Shown here in pieces: positions 48,463 to 61,200 of a DNA stretch of 64,000 bases. Source of the stretch: Glandiceps talaboti (taxonomy: Eukaryota; Hemichordata; Enteropneusta; Spengelidae); contig NC_135551.1 in the NCBI RefSeq assembly GCF_964340395.1, positions 15,586,003 through 15,650,002 of the forward strand, written 5' to 3'. Numbering within the stretch: the stretch's first letter is position 1; every line of letters begins with the position of its first letter. The position numbers were made by a program, and so were the translations under genes. The notes beneath the pieces are model-generated. The model had not been told where the DNA came from. It saw nothing but the letters and a program-made list of their open reading frames with translations, and ran no database searches.

Positions 48463-49555
48463 TCAGTTTGTTCTCAGAAACAATATTAAAACCACAGTAT
48501 CGAGTAGATATGTAACATTTCTCTCAATCTGCGACAAGTTGTCTCCCCCGGAAATCAAATGGTCTACCCCGTAGAGCTCACAGACCCAGGTCACTGGCAG
48601 ACGCGACCTTGTTTGATACAACCACAATGCACCAATACGAAATGCACATAATACAGATTGCAAGACTGAACGAATTCAGTTCTTAGCTCTTTTCTTGGTA
48701 CATTCTGTCTATGAAATCATATGAAGAAATGAACTAACTTACACTATGAAGACTACAAATGTAGACATCAAAACATTGGCGCCATAGTTGAACTGAGTAC
48801 ATTTAAACGATTCATTTCACTTAGACAAAATGTAGCAAGACATTGCAATCTTGTTATCTTTAAAGATGTAGAGTCTTATTGACTTCCCTGACCTCAAGTT
48901 TTGGAGGGAAATATTGTGTAAATATTATTCGAATGTGGCCGGAAGGGCACCGTTACAGTTGGTGTAATAATTAACTGGTATGCAAATAGAGGGAAATATT
49001 CAAACTTTCAGCGGTTTTCTAGTCACATTCAATAGTGTCCAGTACAGGGTACCACACTTACGTAGGCTGTACACAGTCATTGGATTATCTGCATCGTTAA
49101 TTTCCTGTATAAAATGATATAGTTACTCCTTGGATTACTATTTTCAACGTTCCCCGGATTATTAACAACTAACAATACATATCGGATTTAGCTGTGAAGT
49201 AAAATGATGTTTTCGAAGTACGAAGCTGAAAGGTCAGTAACGATAATCTTATCTCAATTGAATTAGGCGCCAAAATATGATGCTACATTAGGTACGTCTG
49301 GTATAAGACCACTAACGAACAGTCTAGTGGTCTGAGGTCTGGTGGAAATTAGCGGCCGCACACACAGGAATGTGCTTCTTCAATAACGGAGTGTGTGAAT
49401 ACTACACCTTTCGTAGCTCCTAGTAGAAATGTGTGCTCTGGCTTTGTGAGAATGTAATAAATGACTTCAGATGATAAAGTAACAGTGACGACGTAGATTC
49501 TTTCACAGACACATAAGAAACTTCGCCGAAACGTTCTCATCATATATCCCAACAT
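48463..49555 (-). other. possible small gene or orphan exons (very tentative)
   Basis: A 43-nt block at 49,062-49,104 has a good acceptor (TTATACAG|GAAATT) and a good donor (CCTAC|GTAAGTG). It is open in one frame, EINDADNPMTVYSL. Upstream, an ORF starts at 49,555 (MLGYMMRTFRRSFLCVCERI). Downstream, an ORF after a CAG at about 48,585 can join in phase (TWVCELYGVDHLISGGDNLS) to a stop at 48,463. Nothing is recognised by homology, and the last part overlaps repeat-like sequence. It could equally be chance or non-coding exons. Confidence 0.2.
48605..48865. repeat. diverged relative of the 43.4-kb foldback element
   Basis: Shares TTTGATACAACCA, GCAAGA(T/C)TGAA(T/C)GA, ACATT(T/C)TGTCTA and GACATCAAA in the same order as 43.46-43.59 kb. 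It also contains TTCATTTCACTTAGACAAAATGTA as the inverted counterpart, making a partial foldback. Confidence 0.6.
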
Positions 49556-50704
49556 TCTCGCAAACCAGAGCTGTTATTTCTTCCGCTACACTTCAGTGAG
49601 ACGGCTCCTTAACTTTTAAGAACGGTGCCATAAAATAGGCCGTGGTTTGTGACGATGTATCCGAACAACGTTTAGCGATGTAATGTCATTATCGATGATA
49701 CAGATGTATGTGTGAAAATATTGATATGCAATTGTTGATACAATCTGAACAAACTGTATATTTCAAGGTTTTTACTCGAAAACCCCTAAACCAATACCTC
49801 AATAACAGTTGAGGATATGAATTGTCTGTAAAATCCGATGATTGTATTGTTACTTTGACATCGTAAACCATCAAAGTATAAATATTCGTTGCCGCGAATA
49901 TTTATCCTTAATTGACTTGATATGAAGTTTTATTCTTGCAAAACAAGTCTCTACAAAACTATAGCTGGTCTGTAACAAGGTACGCCGTGACAGGGCGCCC
50001 TCACACATCGGTCAAAACCTCTCGAGACCATATCTTACAGTTTATTACAAAGCGTGGTCGTTAATATAATGTTGTTAACACATATTAACATACATAACTG
50101 TAATACACATGCCTTGAAAACAACTATGACGTAGCTCAACTTCCGATCAGTTATACTTAAATCTACCTTGTCTACATAATTGTATACAAAGGGCCAAACT
50201 AATTAGTTGGGATATTTTGACCTTTTATGACCTCTGCTACTACTAGAAGTATTGATGTGTTAATACCAGCGTTGTCAGAGTGACATTAGGAAAGCTAAAA
50301 TGATTTACAAGTATTCACCAGAGTACAGTGATAGGTGCAACTATATCGTTATATATACAGTCCAATAATTAACCATAGACCCTGTATGTCGCTGATGGCC
50401 CACCATGTCCTGAATATACACATCTATACACATCTGTCGAAACAGATCAACCAAATTTCAGCTAAATCTACAGAATAGTTTTGAAATTAATGAATTTTTA
50501 CCAAACAAACACGTGTTAGACTTAATTTGCGTATCACTGATGAAATCATCATGTCATAAACAAATGTTACATCTACACATCCTTAAAACATTCCCATCAA
50601 ATTTCAGACCAATCATCAAGGTAGTGTTTGATTCCTGTACACCCTAAGGCATATCCAAAGTAATAGCTAATAATATTGGCCCATCAGTATCTGACATTCA
50701 GTTG

Positions 50705-50706
<2 letters not shown>

Positions 50707-50782
<76 letters not shown>

Positions 50783-50855
50783 TACATACATACATACACA
50801 CATACATACATACATACATACATACATACATACATACATACATACATACACACAC
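50707..50855. repeat. (CA)n followed by (CATA)n
   Basis: About 70 bp of CA repeat, then CATA tetranucleotides with CA interruptions. Confidence 0.96.
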
Positions 50856-51657
50856 ACCCATAAGCAATATATCAAGCGACACGTAAAACACGTTTATCTT
50901 ACAGCATTTGTAGCTATATTTTGATTAATTTTGAGGATGCTAGTTTGTGACAGGTACAACAGAATGAAGTGATACATGTACATGCATATATTTGAATTTC
51001 ATTGGCTTGAAAGATGTGATGTGGTCTACATTTGTCTCATGAGAGCATCCAATGTATGCACCTGGTGTAATTGTAAAACCCTCTGATGTTACAAAATGTC
51101 ATCAAATATACAAATTTTAGCTTCTATGATCAAACCGGGATTCATGGACAAACTAGAATAATAATTTCACACACACTGTCTCTTGTTTATTGCTATCCTA
51201 CTACCAAAAATAAACCTTTAAAACCCAATCAGAAAGATAAAATGGTAAACTAATTTACTAGAGCCTGGGATCCAGTCGTGTTGCAATTTTGTTGTCGTTT
51301 TTCTTCCACCTCGCCTGGTATTTTGCTAACGACCTATTGCTTTAATAAAGTTACGGCCAGATCAGAAAACAACTCAGATTATTTTTGTATTCTTCCCGCT
51401 GTGAGATGAAGTCTATGACATCACCACCACGTGATAAGAACCAGATAAGAACCAACTGGGAGGATTAAGCTGTACAATGTAAACACGATTATCATATTCA
51501 ACGTCATTGCAGGAATCTTAATCTAAGTTTACGTTTGAATATACCGTTACACATCAAAATGTCTGACGTGGTAGAAGAAAAGGGAGAGAGAATCATCACA
51601 TGACTGGATTCTAGGCTAATTTACTCAAACAAATATCAAGAATGCGTTGATACCTCA
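50856..51657. other. non-coding stretch
   Basis: No gene, RNA or clear repeat recognised between the CA/CATA tract and the 51.66-kb foldback element. Confidence 0.4.
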
Positions 51658-52015
51658 TTTATTAGGATTAAAGTGGTCAATGGAATGAGGATTAGGTAGT
51701 TATTTGGGTTTTTAATTTAATTAATTTTATCATGGCGTTCTACTTGAAACATTATTGTGAAACAACATTTTCCAAGTCCTTGTTTGTAACTCAATAAACT
51801 GCAAACGACTGATAAATGCGTAAACCTTTTGCAATAACAAACTTTTTACACGTTTTTTAAAAGCTTTTTGCAATGTATTGAGTTACAAACACAGACTCGG
51901 TACTGTCTGTTGTTTCTTTCGGACTTTTCAAGTCGGACAACATGATAAAATTGTTTTATAAATTAACAATCCAAAATAAACACTCAATCCTAATCCATAT
52001 GGCCACTCTAATAAA
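51658..52015. mobile_element. foldback (MITE-like) repeat, copy 2 of the 35.2-kb family
   Basis: Ends TTTATTAG (51,658) and CTAATAAA (52,015) are complementary. Inverted similarity continues inward (TTAGGATTAAAGTGGTC against GGCCACTCTAATAAA), with an inner inverted pair around TTTGTAACTCAATAAA (51,783-51,798) and ATTGAGTTACAAA (51,877-51,889). The right half matches 35.43-35.54 kb (ATTGAGTTACAAACA, AATCCAAAATAAA, TATGGCCACT). Confidence 0.65.
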
Positions 52016-52560
52016 CTTGATTGGAAGAAAATAAAAATAACAAGTGAATGTAAGTTTAGTACCAAACAACAATTATTGTCTACAATATGATAACATCTAA
52101 AGTGAAAGATTTAAAAAATACAACCAAACCAAACAAATCCGTATGAAGTGAATTTAGAATGGACTTCACAACAGATTTTAAACTATTAATTATTAAACAT
52201 TGTACAGGTCAACAACCTGTACTATGTTTTAATCCTAACATAGGATTAATATTTTGCATCTAATCATAGTTTGTAGATTTGGGTTTGTTTTGTATACACA
52301 TCATTAAGCTTGATTGGAAGAAAATAAGTTTAGTATTAAACAACAATTATTGTCTACAGATATTACCATCTAAAGTACAGGAACAATTAAATGTGTGAAC
52401 TGAATTTAGAATGGACTTCACAACAGGTTCTCGATTGTCAATTATTAAGCACGTCAACGTCAACGTCCACGTCAACAGCTGTGTATAATACTTACATTGG
52501 ATTAATATATTGCATTTAATCATAGTTTGTAGATTTGGGGTTGTTGTGTGAATACATCAA
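52016..52560. repeat. two-copy direct tandem duplication, period about 293 bp
   Basis: Unit 1 (52,016-52,308) and unit 2 (52,309-about 52,560) both begin CTTGATTGGAAGAAAATAA. They share ACAACAATTATTGTCTACA, GAATTTAGAATGGACTTCAC and AATCATAGTTTGTAGATTTG in order. Unit 2 has lost about 40 bp and gained a CGTCAA mini-repeat (52,454-52,481). Confidence 0.88.
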
Positions 52561-53324
52561 CAAAGATAATGCAAATCAACTTTCTACAAACAAAGTATAA
52601 TTACAGTAAAACACTTTGCAAGTAAACTGTTATAAGTATAGTTATTACAAATATCACGCCGAATTCTTGTGAGATTATTTTAACAAAAATACATTTCTAA
52701 AATAAGCTTCTACAACTCTTCTTGAATGTCGACATGTATAGAATTTAAACACTTTTTCTGACACTTTTCAGTGATATGTTTTCATTTTACTAGACAACAT
52801 AGGTTGAACTACATGCTGCATAATTTTGAGGAACTTAAATGAAGGTTTACACTTTGTATTAAAGGTCCACTCACTAGTTGACTAATTTATTGAGTTGTAA
52901 CAGTTAAAGGAGGAAACAGAAAGTTCACAAAGTTTTAAGAAGATATTGAGAAGTTTAAAACCCATGTCTATATTGTATTAGTTATACATGTATATCCTTA
53001 AATTCCATGTAACAATACACTGGATATAGTATTAACTAAATGATTTTTTACAAAGATATATGTTTTAGTTTATTTGCTACACTATATGTATTAGCTATAA
53101 TTATCTTACAAATCTAACTACGTCAGTTCTAACACTATCTAGTATGGTTATGTCGATGTCAATCCGTTTTTATCATTATTGATTTCAGATTATATAAACT
53201 GTGGTCATTCGGTTTCCATCCTTTGTCTCTTAAGTAAAGAAATCGGGACAATTCGAAGCGTGCTACCAAATAAGTAATAACAAAACACTAAGTCTAAAAC
53301 GTTCAATGATGTGTTTGTTGACAC
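52561..53324. other. non-coding stretch 3' of the Roc-COR-DED gene
   Basis: AT-rich sequence with no recognised feature. Confidence 0.4.
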
Positions 53325-53330
53325 TTTATT
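53325..53330 (-). terminator. candidate poly(A) signal of the Roc-COR-DED gene
   Basis: AATAAA on the gene strand, about 150 nt beyond the proposed stop at 53,478. The distance fits a short 3' UTR and supports the small terminal exon. Confidence 0.4.
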
Positions 53331-53477
53331 GAGATTGTCTCATAGACAATATATCCATATATGGACTGAACTTCAGTAATTCTCTGTCAACGGTGTCTTA
53401 TTAAACATATCCCTGCATGCAGTAAGACGTTGTCGCATATGTCAGTAGTTGTTTCAAGAACTTCACTGAAATACCTG

Positions 53478-53487
53478 TTATTTTAAC
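53478..53487 (-). CDS. proposed terminal exon of the Roc-COR-DED gene
   Basis: If exon 7 is spliced at TACAG|GTCAGC (54,121), the acceptor CCTTTTATAG at 53,488 continues in phase for three codons (R-L-K) to a TAA. Without splicing, exon 7 reads 14 more codons to a stop at 54,078. Either way the protein ends directly after the DED. Confidence 0.4.
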
Positions 53488-55166
53488 CTATAAAAGGAAC
53501 AAAAAGATGCATTAGATATATATGATCACATTGCTTCACTCATATGTGTCATAGTTAGACTTGTTATATCGTTGATTGGAATCAATTGTAAGCATTACTA
53601 CCTGATCAATACATTCAGACAATATTCACTGATGTTAGTGAAGTAACAATTAATCAATTTAAGACAGTTTGTGACTAAATATCAGCTTTTATTGACATAC
53701 TTATTCAGTTGTTATATTACTGGCGAAAAGAATATCTGAAAGACTAAACAAATGGTACTCTAAATACTAAAATGTTCAGTACTAACGAAATTCCAAAAGA
53801 ATCATGTATGTGTTGTTGGCCTAACCTGCACTGGTTAACCACGTTAACCAATGGTTGTCTTTCGATAGCTAAATAGTTCAATCTCCATTTCTGTTTCATA
53901 TATACTCTTCGTTATGCTCACTTTTAGGGAAAGGCTAGACTGGACTAGAATATTTAGTAGGGTGCTCCTTCTTGTGTATGTGCAGTTGAAAAGAATGCAT
54001 ACTGAATTGCTCGCTCCTTATCAGAATATGCATCGACATTCATGTTTGACGATATTCAGAAAACCATAAAGAACATCTCAATTGGTCAAACAGTATATAT
54101 ATATGTGTTGTTGAGCTGACCTGTACCGGTTAAACAGTTTAACCAACGGTCTTCTGTCGATAGCTATCATCAGTTTCTCGAGAAATTCCAAGTTATCTCT
54201 TCCTATCAACCCTTTCTCCTCAAGACATTGAAATATATCAACAGGGTCCTTGAGGTTTTCCAATTCACGTTTAGGAATAGGACCACCATGGAGAAACCCT
54301 CTTAATTTCTTCTCATCGCCGTGACCCAATTCTTGGCACAACTGTACATAAAGGCTACCTAATGTAGGTCTATTTATCGATGCAGACATTCTGGGAAGTG
54401 AGAATGAGAGATATGACAACATTTATGACAATAGTGGAAGTTTAACAGTCAACGGAAATACATGTAGACTTAAATATTTTAATCTCCATTTCTGGTTCAT
54501 ATAATCTTCGTTTTGCTCACTTTTAGGGAAAGTCTAAACTGGACTACACTATAGACTAAACTGGACTAGAATGTATAAAAGGGTGCTCCTTCTTGTGCAT
54601 GTGCAGTTGAAAAGAATACAACTTCATTTCATTCCATCAAATGTACCTTCTTACATAAAGGAAAGGACAGTGCTCTACAATTCTTGATAATGTAATAATG
54701 AAATAATGAAATAATGTAATAATGAAATAATGTAATAATGTAATAATGTAATAATGTAATAATGTAATAATGTAAGTTTTCACTTACCTATCTTGACTGA
54801 CGTTCTTCCTGTCAACATCTGTAAGGTTGTGAGGGGTGAATGGTAGGAGTGAAGAGAGTTAGGAATTAATTTAACTTTCTTGAAAAAACAGACTGGTGGA
54901 AACTAGTTGAAAATTATATTCGTTTTTACACTCAGTTGACAGTAATGAATAAAGAGAGTTAACACACTATCTATATAATATTTGGTGATTACCTATACAT
55001 GCACAAATTGTAAAATTTATGCAAAATTCTGAAAACGATCACTTCGGGAAGAAACTGAGAAGCCTTTTGAGTAGGAAAACATGGAAATTATGTATGTATG
55101 TATGAATGTATGTATGTATGTATGTATGCATGCATGCATGCATGCATGCATGCATGCATGTATGTA

Positions 55167-55197
<31 letters not shown>

Positions 55198-55258
55198 ATG
55201 TATGTATGTATGTATGTATGCATGTGTGTATGTGTGTGTATGTATGTATGTATGTATG

Positions 55259-55290
<32 letters not shown>

Positions 55291-58200
55291 TGTATGTATG
55301 TATGTAGCACTCTAGATGTGTTTGCCATATGCACATCGTAGTCAATAACTGAAGACATTAATATATTGTTTTGAGAAACGTAACGACCAATTTTCCACAA
55401 CAATGTATACGTAAAATATCTGTGATAATAATACTTACGTGTTGAATACCACAACAACAAATCTGATTCTTCAAACGGGATTTTGCTTCTACTACAGTTG
55501 ACTTGGCCTTTCGCTAGACGAGTACGAGATGACGTGTCGATGGCAACGCATCTATCATCAACGTCGTCAATATCTACCAACAATTTACCAAGTTCATGAT
55601 GCTTACAAGGACATTTCAGGCAGGCACGATAAGATAAACCAGGACAATAGGTTTCAATCAAAGCTGACAATTTTGCCTCTACTGTTTTCCTGACGTTTGT
55701 CACCGTCTCAGGGTTTAGCTCTGTGGCATGTCTTCTTCCCAGTGACCTCTGGAGTACTCTCATCTCAATATCAGAATCAGTTTTACATAGAGTGACTTGG
55801 ACAATTCTATCCTTGTCTATTGGTATGCGAGAGCGGTGTTTCACCAAAATTGGATTCGTTTGCCACTCAGATGAGCATCTCACGACCAATTTGTAATACA
55901 GGCCCTCTGGTAGGAAATTACCAGGGAAATGGAAGTAAATAGGGCAACAGGCTATACTATCTGTAGGACAAATGATGTCTTCTTTCTCGTCGTTACCTCT
56001 TGTGAGAAGGGATGGCAGATAATAGACATCTGACTGAGGACTAGCACCTGTTGGGCAAGGTACGTAACACATGATGTCAAACTTTTCCATTATCTTCAGG
56101 AGAATTTCCTTGTCGTGTACACGTCTTTTCTCGCTGAGTATATGGTCCAGTAGACTCTCATGCAAGCGCCCTTCCTTAGACAATTCATCAACCATGTTGT
56201 GAAGTATTGGTGATAAACTCAAAGTTGGTAGTTCTTGGGTAATAACCAACTTGAATAGGTTGACTAACCATCCGACATCTAGGATAACCGTATCTTCAAG
56301 CTCTGGCTTAGCAACATAGTGTACTATCTCGCCCACACTGTGATAAAATTGCAAAGCCTTATCTACATCTTCTCGTTTCATATTTATTCTCTTTCCTATT
56401 TCGTAAACCTCGTGTAGCTTTAGCACTTGCTTTTTCAGCTTTCTGAATGTGAGTTCAAGGTGAATCCACTTTACAGGTACTTCGCCAAGGAAGAAATATT
56501 TCTCTGCCAGCGACTTGATCTGTTGACGGAGTTCTTCGATCTTCGGATCGGACGGTGTGTCTCCCTCTCTCGATTTGTTGTCAATGGCAATCATGTCGAC
56601 AAGATGCACACTGGCAGCTACACAGTGTTTACGTATGTAATCTTTGATGTCTCGTAGTCGTTTCTCTGCCAATTGTTCTCTATTACGACCCTGAAAAAAA
56701 TAGACCGAAATATGTGTATAGTGTACACAAATTACACATCTTGGGTCCATGTATTACAATTGTGTTACCTTTAATCCAAATACTTTTGTCAATTTCATGG
56801 CCAAGAAAATAAATCCATTTTATAAACGATTTTATGATAACTGAACTGAGGTTCAGTAGTGCTATGGGCATGGTGAAATGTCGGTGTATGAATATATATG
56901 TGTGTATATAAGTGTGAGTGTATGTGTGTGTTCTGTGTTCGCTGACGGGGGGGGGGGGGAGTGAACCATTTAAAGTCAAAAACCGCCAGACCAATTGTAT
57001 TGGTATTTGGTAAGGACTTTACTTATGGAGTGTAGATGAATATTTTTTTGAAATGAAATTAATGAGCGCAGTCGAATGCACGTTTTACCCAAGAGAGTGA
57101 TATTTCAAATCGTTTAAAAAGCAATAATTTATTTTGCACGTCATCAACAATATAAGAGACATTTGTGGTTAGTCAATGCAATGTGCGTCTGTCGTACAAT
57201 CCCTGATTGCAGTTTTATATTTTATCCGGATCAAAACATCTTTAAAACGTTAGGTCACGAACTATATAGCAAACCGACCTTATCAAGTAGATCTTTCTTT
57301 GTTCCAACTATGATAACTGGTGGCGCTGTAACAGAATACCTTGCTGCCTGTGCTCCACTTGAAGGGGAATCATCGGGTCTTGCATGGGCATGAATGGAAT
57401 TCATCCAGAAGGAGAGGAAATCTGAAAATGTATGAAAACTATGTTCTAGGCACAACTGTTTTAGCTGTCTGACTAATCATTTTCATTTATCCATTAATCA
57501 GTTTACCTGTTTCCGCCTGTCAGAATATACCGATAACACACGCAGAGACATACATATACATACATACATACATATACACAGACACAGACACACACACATA
57601 CATACATACATACATACATACATACACACACACATACATACATACATACATACATACATACATACACACACATACATACATACATACTTACATACATACA
57701 TACATACATACATATACATACATACATACATACATATATACATACATACATACATACATACATACATCGATATTGCATTACTAGTATTAGGAAAGCAACT
57801 CAACCACGCAGTCGCAAATCTATCGCTATCATCAATGTCCATATTTGATATTATCAAGTGATTTACGAGTATATGATTTTGATAACCAACCTTTGACACT
57901 CCATTCATCTCTCCATGGTCCTTCAGCTTTGCTTGATAGGATTTCATCCAGTGTTTTTGTGAGATCCGTTACAAGTATGTAGATGACTCGACTTGTCAGG
58001 AATACCTATGGCGTGGAGTAAAAAGTCGAGTTGTGTTATGAATAACAATGGTTTTCCTATTAATATAATTGATAAATGTTTGCTATTAATTAATATAAAA
58101 CTACATGGAAGACGATAGGATAGTATTTTTAGTATTTTAAAATTGAATTGTGAAATAACATGTTTAGTATATATGTCACCAGTCGTCCTCTAGAATTTAT

Positions 58201-61200
58201 GAAATAGAATACTGTAAATCTCCGTCGATTTCTTGCATTTGTTCATGGTTACTTCTGGTTTAAGATCAGTATCCAGTGAAATGCGCAAATCATCACTAAA
58301 TTCTAATATGTACAAGTGCACACATAGAAATAAAATAATATATTCGACCATAGCCTTATTAAATGCCAAATAATACTGAATGTCAAACTATAACATGTTA
58401 CCACTTTACTGTGAAACAGACGTGTATGAGCCCATCGACATCATTGCCGTGATGTTGTTATGAATTACCATGTATGAATACAAAGAGTTTGTCATTAAAC
58501 AGCTGTAGTATATTAACTAGTACCTTAAAGTACTGTAAAAAAACTTCCCTTCTTCTATAACAATGTTTTTTTTTTAATAATTCGTTTGCCTAAGGATTTG
58601 TAACTTAGTCTTCAACACACCCATATCAAGATATTGAGATGTCAGCAAGCATTATGATGAAGATATAAATAGAAATACCTGATGTGTTGTATAGTATAAA
58701 CTCTGTCCTGCAGAATCCCATAGACTGAAGTATAGGTCAGGTTTATCAACGTCTTTGACCTCGCGTAGACGTCTCTGTATGCGTTCACGAAATCTACGTT
58801 CAGTGTTGCGAGATGGGGACTGTTTCTCATCATCCGTCTTCAAGTCACCAATAATGTCTATACGTTTACGAAATGTTGTTGTACGTTTGACAGGTGTTTT
58901 CTGATATTCTTGTTTCTTCATTCCAAACAAAAGAGTGTCTTCCATCAACTGTCTCGTTTCATCGATCAAACGTTCTCCTCTGTAATGATCAGTCTTCGAT
59001 TCTTAGTCAAGATATAAAGTATGAAGTTGTGTAAATGCTTGAAAGGGGCTTTGTAGTGTTCAAATGTGCATAATAGGGGAATTGCAAACCCACCACCTTG
59101 AATGTTGCATCATGGGAAATTTGATAATAAATACTACTCAATTAGTGTTGTATACAATGTTGATACATTGTTTGTAACCACAAGTAATCAATTCATAGTC
59201 ACCCTGACAATTGTGGGAGGTTATTTTTATCAATAGCTCCAGATTAGGTATTACGATAACCACAGATAATCCCACAGTCCTTTGTGTCTGCGCATGCTCA
59301 GTCTGGATTGCAAGTTCCGTATTGTGTGGTTAAAATTTAACACATATATACATACTTGCTGTTTATCTGTCAATGTCATAACTCATATCAATTTTTCTAA
59401 CATAAAATATTGTTTAACAATGATAATTAAGTGTTGTACGTTGTTGTCTGAAGATGTACTGGATATACAGAAAAAATTAACGTAACTAACAGTACTCAAG
59501 ATTAAGAATTTGTCACATATGGATATTATTCAATAACTATGATAGTCAACGGGCCAGAGAGGTTTACCATACCATTCACCCTCCCAACATCTCCGACATA
59601 TGTATTTTTGTTGATTGGAGAGTGCTGAACAAGAGAAAACGGCAAACACTTCTGGTCCACGAACTATAAGAATTGGGCTTGCCGTGTATATGGGAGGCAT
59701 TTAATTTCTCGTCTCTCTCTCTTTAAATATTGTTTTCATGCTTGATTTGAAATATAAATAATTCAACACTAAGAAGATAACCTTATCACAATTTACATTT
59801 CTTCTATCAACTGTTCCAATCAATATTGATACCCGTTGCTATCTAAATTAATACAGGTTTGATTTTGGCGTATATTTGACAGTTATCAGACCCGAAAATA
59901 TGATGTATTCTAGTTTCCATACATGTCTTAAACACTATTTTCACTAAAGATTACGTTGAAAGAATGTTTTAATGTGAGAGAAGACTCAACAGATTGTTCA
60001 CAACATTTATTAGTTGATTTCAGGTGAGACAATTATTGTAAAACATATCTTGGAAAAGACACCGTCAGAATTGTGTCACAGACATTGGAACATTTCTATC
60101 GCCAATGTCTCAATACGATAAAATAATTTCAAAATTGGCCGTCCCTGTATGTGTATACTAGAGCAATTTATACCATAAGTCCTAGATGTACATATACTAT
60201 ATCGTACTTATTTACAATGATGCCAATTACTTTCCATGCCATTCGTTAATCTTTGAAAAACTAAATAAATGACCATATGTGAATAACGTGTTGATATAAG
60301 GACAGTGTTGTGATTAGAAATGTTCATCAGCTTGGTAGATCAAATGATTTTTACAAAGGTTATAAAGTACAAGCAGTTCACATATTTTAACATAATGAGC
60401 TTTAGATCTGTCGTGGTCGACGATCATCATGAGAATGACAAATTTCATAGCTACAGCTGAGCACTAAGCGGCGGTACGGTATGATCACCCGATTGTAGAT
60501 ATCACTGAACGACCTAACATCTACAATCTGCTGATCATACCGCCACCTAGTGGTCAACTGTAACTATGAAATTTGTCATTCCGATGAGGCTCGTCGAGCA
60601 AGGCAGTTCGAAAGCTCAATGCCAAAAACCATCAACTGCTTGTGTGTTATAACCTTTATAAATCAATATTTGTTATATTATGACGCCATAACCGAACAAC
60701 ATTGGATTAAAACAATAGTCTGACCTTGAAATCAAATTGAATAGTGTCATCACTATCATTTCACACTGTAGTGTTATTTATTATTTTCATTTGGTCAATT
60801 ATCCTGTATTTTTCGCCAAATTGTTCACAAAGTAATTAAGTGAGAATCACGTCGACATATATTAGCTTGGATTAATTACATCAATTATTTAAGTGATAGT
60901 TGTTATCTTTTACCCGATATTGAGATTATGGTATAGGAACGAATAAGACTATGAATTCGAAGATCCTGCTCCTGCATTGATTTATGTGTTCGGAATTAGT
61001 GAAGCCGTTACGTACAAGACAAGACATAGTGTCCTTACTAAGTTCAAAGTTATCTCTGGTGAGCCTTTCCATTCGGTCTCAATTTCAATCGTCTTGTGTT
61101 TTTTGTTGGTGTAGCAGATCGTACTAATTTCGATCCCCTTTCACGCCGACTTCTTGTTATTCGAGTCGTCATAATAACAGATTATTGAATAGCTAGAAAA

